DNA of 64,000 nt. Origin: Rotaria macrura (Eukaryota; Rotifera; Eurotatoria; Philodinida; Philodinidae). The first letter of the stretch is position 1, and every line of letters begins with the position of its first letter. The stretch is taken from NCBI GenBank assembly GCA_900239685.1, contig OENT01000705.1, positions 1 through 64,000 on the forward strand, written 5' to 3'. Positions 56,983 through 64,000 of this stretch are shown piece after piece. The position numbers were made by a program, and so were the translations under genes. The notes below the pieces were generated by a model that worked only from the letters and a program-made list of their open reading frames with translations, made no database searches and was not told the DNA's origin.

Positions 56983-57075
56983 TATTGGCTATTATTTGCT
57001 GAGAAATTGTGTCATTCTTTACTCATGTCCAATTATGTAACACCAGTAAATAGATGATATGCAGTATGCTAAATA

Positions 57076-57245
57076 GCTCTCTCTAATAAAAAGCCGTATC
57101 CAATTAAATTGGAGAGGGCTTCCGAGTTCGTTACTATCTGAAACTCTTAAAGGGTTTCCGAGACACAGTTTCCGAGGCTTCGGAAACCAAGAAACGAAAC
57201 GAAGACCCCTTCGCAAACCAAGCTCGAAAGCGCATTAAAAGGTTA
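57076..57245. repeat. Single arm of a GGTTTCCGA-type MITE
   Basis: GCTCTCTCTAATAAAAAGCC follows TA at 57074-57075. CTTCCGAGTTCGTTACTATC, CTGAAACTCTTAAAGGGTTT and TTCCGAGGCTTCGGAAACC then follow in the same order as in the arms of 38440-38842. The other arm is missing. Confidence 0.55.
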
Positions 57246-57439
57246 AGACGTTGCATTGTTCCCAATATGAAATGAGAACCATCGGATTGCTATAAACCAA
57301 GTTGATCGTTCTGCACACCGGACCCTGCCAGAGCAGACAAGAAAGATGTAGGCAAGTTACTGTATCCTACAGGCACACTTGGATAATCGCTAGAACGTAG
57401 CAGCACCACCCAGTCCGGAAACTTCACCTAAATTTTTCC

Positions 57440-57790
57440 AATGGTTTCCACCGACTTTCATCGTAAAACAAAGCATGTTAGTAGAACTCATTAGAAAGAC
57501 TTGGCAAATTTGTCGGCATGATTATTGCTTCCAATTTCCCACCGATTTCATGTTCTTTTCTGCAGTATACGGTCACTCTAATACATCTTTTCTACCCGTT
57601 TCTGCAGCATCTGGTTCATAAAATCACCGACTTGGAATGTTGAATCTAAATAGAAATGAAACAATTGATCAGCTTTCAACTTTTGAAGTAGAACACACCA
57701 TCATTCTTTGTTCATCTGCTGATGAATCTCAATAGAAATTAAACAGTTGATCAGTTTCTAAGTTTTAAAATCGAACTCACCATTATTTAT
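57440..57790. repeat. Second copy of the diverged repeat with tandem unit
   Basis: Shares GAACTCATTAGAAA, the GCTTCCAATTT segment and a final tandem unit (TGAATCTAAATAGAAATGAA, then ATTGATCAG, then CGAACTCACCATTAT) with 39600-40070. About 65-70% alike by eye. Confidence 0.6.
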
Positions 57791-58084
57791 TCCTAATTAT
57801 ATATAGAATCTAAGATACAAATAAAAGAACTAATGATTTTCTTTTCGACTGATATGACCCTTGACTTCATGAGACAGAACTATTAAGTGAAAGTACTGAT
57901 ATCGATATAACAGATCTCATGATTCCTACCATGAAAAGAGACACGTATTTTCCCAGAATATCAAATATACAAAAAACTTTTCAAGAATTCTATAACTCAG
58001 CGCATCATTCAACTATGACTTACAAAAAAGTGAATCATCTACATCCGCGCAAACTTCCATTATTACACTATTGTGCCACTATAA

Positions 58085-58405
58085 ATACTATGCCTTTATA
58101 AGATATTAGTATTTGCTCAACGAACCGATTACAAAACTCCATTACCAACAACTTATATTTTAACGAAGAGAAAAAGCTCATTCGACAAGTTGCGTTTCTG
58201 CCCAATGGAAGCTCCGATTGAAAAAGTAATAACGGATTTGAATTCCTGGGCACCGATAACCTATTACAAAGTTCCATGAAAATGGAGAAAGAAGTTAAGA
58301 TAAAATATCTTAATTTGCAGCACTTGAATTTCCGATTGTTCCACTTTCTGACCAATGGAAACTCCGGTCGAAAAAGTGATAAGGGATTCGGGTTTTGTTC
58401 CTTGA
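58085..58405. repeat. Direct repeats of about 120-160 bp
   Basis: The segments CAACGAACCGATTACAAAACTCCATT, written here as CGAACCGATTACAAAACTCC, and CACCGATAACCTATTACAAA match each other. TTCTGCCCAATGGAAGCTCC and TTCTGACCAATGGAAACTCC, each followed by GAAAAAGTRATAA, match too. Two to three diverged units. Frames across it are not genes. Confidence 0.6.
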
Positions 58406-58469
58406 AATGGTGATTATATTTTGATCACACGATGGAAAGGTCCAATAATAAGGTACCGTTGGATGTGTT

Positions 58470-58790
58470 CCCAGGAGGATCATTCCGACCATTGGATCCT
58501 ATCATGTTTCTATCGGAATTTCTCTTATCCGACGAAATCCCATCGGATTCCTGGTTGCGATCCGAGATTCGGATCCCTCTTGTTGGATTTTATCGAATCC
58601 TACTATCGGAATCCGATTGGATTTCATCGTATGATAAAACAGGCCTCCACTCTTGGGATTAAATGCGAATTCGTACACAAATAAGAAAATAGGTTTCTTC
58701 CGTCGGATCCGTTACTGTTTCCACAACCCGGATTCACAGAAGATTTCATCGGATCCGATCAGATTCGGTATCGGATTCAATCACCTGGGT
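58470..58790. repeat. Cluster of ATCGGAT/GATCCGA words
   Basis: Within 320 bp the words CGGAT, GATCCG, CCGATT and ATCGGATT occur well over a dozen times in both orientations (for example AAATCCCATCGGATTCC, GAGATTCGGATCCC, ATCGGATCCGATCAGATTCG). The density resembles subterminal transposase sites, but no matching termini were found. Confidence 0.6.
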
Positions 58791-61270
58791 TTTGGTGATC
58801 ATCAGACATCGCTTGGCGGATTTTATTTTATATGAAGGGTTCCACCGTTGGGGGAATAATTCATCACGTTTTTACTTTTTAAATAGAGCTCACTAGCAAT
58901 ATTTATTCACTCTACTTTGCCATATTTCTCAGTATGTGTGCCGAAGGAGGAGTTTTTTATCTGATTTCTTTAAGCCTTTGTCATATTATTTCGCAGGAAT
59001 CAGACACTTATATTAATAACTGAAGTGCAGAATTTCTTGTGTCCAATCCTGTATAAGTCTTAACGTCTCTTATGGCCTTATGGAGTTTTCGTCGTTTTGA
59101 AATTTAATGGATAAAAGGCGGAATGGCATGATTGTTTCGCTAACAATATTCATGTGTCAAAAATTTCAATATATCTTTTATCATTAATAATTCAAAATTG
59201 AGACTTCTTATGAATTTTAAGATAGAATAATATTATTTCAAAAATATGGAGTCGTTTTAGGTTTCGAAAAAGTGATGAATAAATGAGCGACCCGTAATTA
59301 AGCTAGTTATAAATACTAAGAAAGCAATTTCAATTGAACTAAAAGATACCTAAGAATGAGCGGGAACGAAAATTTGAACTCCTAGAACGTTCTTCTGAGA
59401 TATTTTGAACACGGATCACGGGCTGTTTTGTGAAACATTTAATTGTTTTATAACTGTGGAAACCTTTAACAGATTCAAAAACGCACGGAAACCAATTTCG
59501 GTTTTCCAGTATACTTTTTCGACACTCTATACGTTTGGAAACCTAAGAGGTTTTCGACGAAAGATTTCGGAAACCAGAAAGGTATTCTCATACCCATTTG
59601 GATACCAGCTCAGTTTTTCTGGTAATATTAGTGTCCTACGGCACCCTAACGGTTTCTGAGGACAGGGTTCGGTTCCCGACATTAAGAAAAAGATATTCCA
59701 GAATACCTCAAAAGCATTGAATTCGGTATTGTAGGGAACCCCAGGGTTTCCGAGGTCACGAAAACCTAAAAGGTATACTTAAAAACGCTTGAAAATCTCG
59801 CAAACCCTCTCGCAAGCCTCTTCAGGTTTCCGAGAGGGTTTCCGAACCGGTTTGGGTTCTGTTGCAAACGGACTTCTTTTAGAGTGGTCCTACTAATCTG
59901 CTTTTCTTGTTCTATACTTTGGTATATTGTATGAAATAGATCTGTGATTTTTTGAAGAATAATCCCAGTAGACATTTATACTGCGATTTTTTATTTCTTT
60001 CCGACACTAGGTCGATGGTCCCTAAAGTCGACTGAGGCTAAATTGAACACAGAACATCCAAATAAGCTGAAAATTTGGCGTTTGTGGTTTCAGACTATGG
60101 TCTTTCGAGCTCTCATGAGAAATCCAAAATTAAGAATTTGACTAGTGCCTCGTACGCATTAACGATCATTGGTTCTATCTTAAGTACAAAGTTTTGTATT
60201 CGAACTATCCGCACGCGATAAGCGACATATATACCGTTTCGGGGAGTATCTATTGATTTGCAATCAACTCATGGTAGCACGAATACGAGAATTTGAAAAG
60301 AATGTTTTGGATATTTATATTTTGGATCCTTCATTTTTACAGCTTCACAGGCGATTGCTAAGAAGTTTGAGGATAAATGAAAGAACTGATCTTCTCCCTA
60401 CAAGCATGCTTCAGAGTCTGTGCTAAACACTTTATCTATGTAATTGGGATTCATAGGTCTCAATTTTCGGAGTTTCAAGAGATCTTTGATTAAGACTCGA
60501 TTTGAAGTATCCAAGTTCAATAGTTGATTATTCTCTCTCGTACTGTGATCTTCTAACCATGTCTAACCAATAAAAAATGCTCCCGAAAAAAAAACGGTAG
60601 AGAAAGCGTCCCCCCTTTTTAAGGATGTTTTTTTCTTACGAAAAGCTTTTCTTTTTTTCGGAACGCACTCATAATCATTCTCATTAAGATTGATGAATAA
60701 TCTATTCCACTTTTCTTTGAAACCGTTCTCAGCCATTTCCATAAAAGGAAAAAGAGACAAAGAATTCTCAATCACCAAGAAACCTTCTTTTTACTATTTC
60801 AAAATGTAATCCGCTTAGAAAGCTTCTCTTCTATATCAAATTGTGCTAGGGGGAAATAGCTGAATTTTTTAATTTCTATCATGAATAAAAAAACAATAAA
60901 ATCTGATCTCAACTGTTTCTCTGTTGAATTGTGTCCTATATTTTAAGTATTAAGAACATTTGGTTTTGCCCCAGACTCGATCGCCACCCTTTCTTTATGA
61001 TAGTTTAAGATATAATCCATTCGGTTAGTCCTACAATTTAAATTCATAAGAAAAATACTTTTTAAATTGAAAAAACTGTGTCAGTCATGAAAATTTATTC
61101 ATTTTTATTGTATTCATTCATTTCGAGATAAAATTAAAAACTAACCGATGATAAATAGGGTTTTAATTTTTATGAAATAAAAATAATAATAATATTCGTG
61201 TTTAAAAGAAATACCTATATTTAAAATATAGATACTTCTAAAAATATTTTCATACAACTTTTTACATATA
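58791..61270. other. No recognised gene; GGAAACC-rich repeat at 59400-59886
   Basis: 59400-59886 is rich in GGAAACC/GGTTTCC words and ends TTCTTTTAGAGTGG, the inner part of a CACTCTAAAA terminus. A left terminus was not found, so it is probably a one-sided member of the TA-flanked MITE group. The rest (59900-61270) is AT-rich with no gene; the frame at 60563-60778 is lysine/serine-rich and unconvincing. Confidence 0.4.
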
Positions 61271-62428
61271 CGTGGGGCACTACAAAAGATTTTTCGCTCG
61301 GTTCTCCTAAAAGCCTTAGTTTGGGTTCAAGTATTCTGTTCCAAGGCTTAAACATATTTAGGATTGTGTGAAAAATTTCAGACTGCTAAGTCTTGTACTT
61401 TGCTGTAGCCAATCATTACTTTTACGCTAGATCACACAGTCTGCAAACGGATGACCCGTCTTGTATGTGAGAACTTTGCGTCTCATATTTCGAATCCGAA
61501 ATTCTTTCTATGTATTAGAAAAAAAACTATGCTTGAAGATGCAGTGCGAAAAGCTCTGTAATTTACGTAGTATAAATTATTTCACAGTTGCATTTTTGTG
61601 TTAAAAATTCTGCATAGTTGTGAGCAATCAAATTTGGATGTTGAAAAACCAAAGTTTTTTTGATTAAAGATTAATTCACTTCTTTCTTAACTTATCTTTC
61701 TTTACCTGATATTTTATGTGAAAGAAAAATACATAACATACCACAGTATGCAGCATGAAAATCTCTATAATTTGCACAAAATACCTCATTTTACAGTTGC
61801 GTTTATTTGTTTCGAAAATAGACAAAATTCTGAACGATCCAATTTTAACCTTGCTAAAAGGTGCGTTTTTCGTATGCGATGAACACGCTTTTTTCTTATT
61901 CAGCATCTGACATTTTGTGTTTCGAAAAGGACCAAATAAATCACAGGATGCAGTGTGAAAAACTCTACAAATTACAAACAGCAGTTTAGCATAACTATAT
62001 TCTTGTGCTTTTTGGAAAAAGCAAAATTCTCTGAACTAATTTGCGCAGAGTCCAGAATTGGTCCCTCAAAATACTGTTTACTTCGAAGCAAAACATACAC
62101 AATCAGCGTAAGCTTCTCATTGTAGATTATACAGCTTTTCACGCTGGATCTTCTGATATAGTTCGTTTTTGAAAAAAATTTTGTTAGGCATCAAAATATG
62201 AGATGCGAACTGTCTCCATTTTTTTTTCTTAGCCACTCGCTATGTTGCTTATAGAAGATGCCATGTTATTATCGTGAAAGAAATGATCGGCTACAGCAAA
62301 GTACAAGACTTAGAAGTCTGAAGTTTTGCACACAATCCTAAATATGTTTAAGCCTTGGAACAGAATACTTGAACCCAAACTAAGGCTTTTAGGAGAACCG
62401 GGCGAAAAATCTTTTTTAGTGCCCTATG
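61271..62428. mobile_element. 1158-bp TA-flanked element with 160-bp terminal repeats and 195-bp internal units
   Basis: Ends CGTGGGGCACTACAAAAGAT and, on the other strand, CATAGGGCACTAAAAAAGAT. Terminal repeats run about 61271-61431 and 62268-62428 at over 90% identity. TA on both sides (61269-61270, 62429-62430). The interior is a tandem of units spaced 195-201 bp, each opening with GCAGYRTGAAAAACTCT-like words (about 61541, 61742, 61938), and a last, inverted copy (62130-62146). Related to the truncated array at 23411-24460. No coding capacity. Confidence 0.85.
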
Positions 62429-62759
62429 TATTTCCATACTTTTAAAAGCTTTTTTAAAAATGTTTTGGAAGTTTTTAAAATGATTCAATTATTTTTTCAA
62501 ATATTGAGAAGTATATATTCAAAAAAAGAAATATTTTCCTAAAAAGCTATACTTATTCTAAAACATCAGGATTGCTTTTGCCCTTGAAAGATGTCTATTT
62601 TAAGGCAAGCAGACATACTTACATAAAAAGATCTAGAATAAGTTATATTGATAAAATAGTGAACTTCAAAGAGCAATTTTTCTGATGCCCAGAATTATGC
62701 TTGACGGTTTAATATATATATTCATTCTGTCAAAGAAACTGCTCTTAGGCGATTCACTA

Positions 62760-63249
62760 CACTCTTAAAAAGATAACTACTTTCCTGAACCCCCTAAAAA
62801 GGTTCGGTAGATTTAAAATAGCATCCAAATGACCCGAAATCCTTAAAAAACGATTGTTCAGTTCTACGAAATCTTTAAAGGTTCTTCCCGTGTGCCCGCG
62901 GGCCGAACCCTCTTCTAAGAAACCTTTTTCAAGTTTCGTTGAGCAAAACAAGGTTTCGAAAGAAAATGCGAAACCTTTAGAGTTTCTTCTTAACCCTCAG
63001 TGGTTTCGCAGTTTTTTTTCTACGATACTCTAAAGGTTCCGCATTTTCCTTTGAAACCTTGTTTTGCTCAACGAAACTTGAAAAAGGTTTCGTAGAGGAG
63101 GGTTCGGCCAGCGGGCACACGGGAAGAACCTTTAAAGATTTCGTAGAACTGAACAATCGTTTTTTAAGGATTTCGGGTCATTTGGGTGCTATTTTAAATC
63201 TACCGAACCTTTTTAGGGGGTTCAGGAAAGTAGTTATTTTTTTAGACTA
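62760..63249. mobile_element. 490-bp TA-flanked foldback MITE
   Basis: Ends CACTCTTAAAAAGATAACTA and, on the other strand, TAGTCTAAAAAAATAACTAC. TA on both sides (62758-62759, 63250-63251). The arms of about 230 bp pair almost perfectly (CTACCGAACCTTTTTAGG, GAAGAACCTTTAAAG, TTTGCTCAACGAAACTTG). Both arms carry the GGGCACACGGGAAGAACC segment also seen at 43780-43975. Mirror frames in the two arms are the same DNA read from opposite strands. Confidence 0.88.
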
Positions 63250-63251
63250 TA

Positions 63252-64000
63252 CAGAGGGTCCAACAAAGAGACCTCGTTTGGGCTTAATTCAATCCTGATC
63301 GTTCCGACTTAGAATACAAGAGAGACCATTCGAAATATTTTGGAACAGTAAAGAAATTGTTCAGTTCAGAAAAGGAATAACTTTTTACTGATGATAAAGT
63401 GTTCAAGGAAATATGGAACGACTTAGAATACTTTTCTATACATGCAGAATGTTTTCTTGTCGGCTTAGAACATATGCCCAAAACTACAGATAACAACAAT
63501 TATGGACTGGATAGCATTCGATGTTGAGGTGAATGTGTTCAATAATTGTTTTAAGGAGTATTTTTCACTGGGTATGACCGGGGTTAACACTTTGATTTGA
63601 TGCTCCTTTACCTTTTTGAAAGATCAGTGCCAATAAAACAAGGGTTCTTTTGTGCAATAAAAATGCCTTGATGGGGTTTGATATTTTAATCCTGTAGTAA
63701 TTGTGCTGAAATTACGGATTTGAGATGCTGTTATATTGAAAAGATCTAGAAACCTGAAATTTAGAAATTCCGGTTACTTGCTTGTTAAAGCCTTCTGAAG
63801 TATGCTAGAGACAGAAACGAATTGATTCCAATGCTTAAAATGCTGGGGTTGGGATCAAATTGTATGACATCACTGAGAGCAGAACTAAATTAGGGACATC
63901 GAACATAGTCATTATTTTCAAATATCGAAGTGAAGAATGAGAGAGCCAAATCTCTATCTTATTATTGTACAAATCCAATCGTTCACACAGATTCTAAAAA
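63252..64000. other. Intergenic to window end, no recognised gene
   Basis: AT-rich, short frames only, no paired termini or RNA gene visible. Confidence 0.4.

Noticed and set aside
56408..57040. Two similar peptides (SSATARRYILCSILFYQSVE-like) on opposite strands, apparently a conserved gene pair
   Set aside because: They are the two arms of one inverted repeat read from opposite strands. The few differences between the arms change amino acids, so there is no sign of coding constraint.
62757..63298. Near-identical frames MFCSTKLEKGF... on both strands
   Set aside because: Mirror reading of the arms of the 62760-63249 MITE.

Overview
This is a gene-poor, AT-rich eukaryotic window, most likely from a bdelloid rotifer. 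Three things suggest this: an NHL-repeat beta-propeller protein of the kind expanded in bdelloids (VAGGNGxG / NQLxxPxGLYVDDD / WNHRIMKW blades), a small cysteine-rich secreted protein of a rotifer-like type, and introns of about 52-62 nt with GTRAGN donors. The taxon is inferred from protein style, not from a search.

Host genes are few. They are an NHL-repeat gene (minus strand, 6679-7596), a four-exon cysteine-rich secreted protein with a Thr-rich tail (minus strand, 16864-18474), a RING-finger open frame (plus strand, 19392-19685), a 5' fragment of a sodium:solute symporter (SLC5-type) gene in three exons followed by frame disruption (plus strand, 41741-42200), and a tRNA-like gene with a Pol III terminator (minus strand, 37114-37187). 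A few unrecognised open frames look weakly coding.

Most of the rest is transposon-derived, and nearly all of it is non-autonomous and palindromic (foldback elements or MITEs), often one inside another. Four groups can be separated by their ends. (1) hAT-like elements have 8-bp target duplications: 1192-1581, 1961-3771 with 2151-3291 nested in it, 8070-8692, 19842-21387, and a 5.0-kb element at 30376-35403 that carries a further element at 30458-31771. (2) TA-flanked elements whose ends read CWCTSTAAAAAA: 5799-5934, 38440-38842, 43064-43447, 43780-43975, 62760-63249. (3) TA-flanked elements whose ends start CCC or CRTRGGGCACT: 30458-31771, 44027-47969, 46855-47657, 61271-62428. (4) Large palindromes without a clear target duplication: 24831-25915, 37262-38310, 50440-51471, 52508-54846, 56462-56982.

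Two solo LTRs with perfect 5-bp duplications sit in only one arm of the 52508-54846 palindrome, so the other arm serves as an empty-site control. No intact transposase or reverse transcriptase is visible. The only coding relic of a transposase is a decayed zinc-finger-like stretch at 2618-2878. The distinctive feature of the window is the nesting and variety of these palindromic elements, including a pair of loci built from about 195-bp internal units (23411-24460 and 61271-62428). I see no operon-like or defence-type system.
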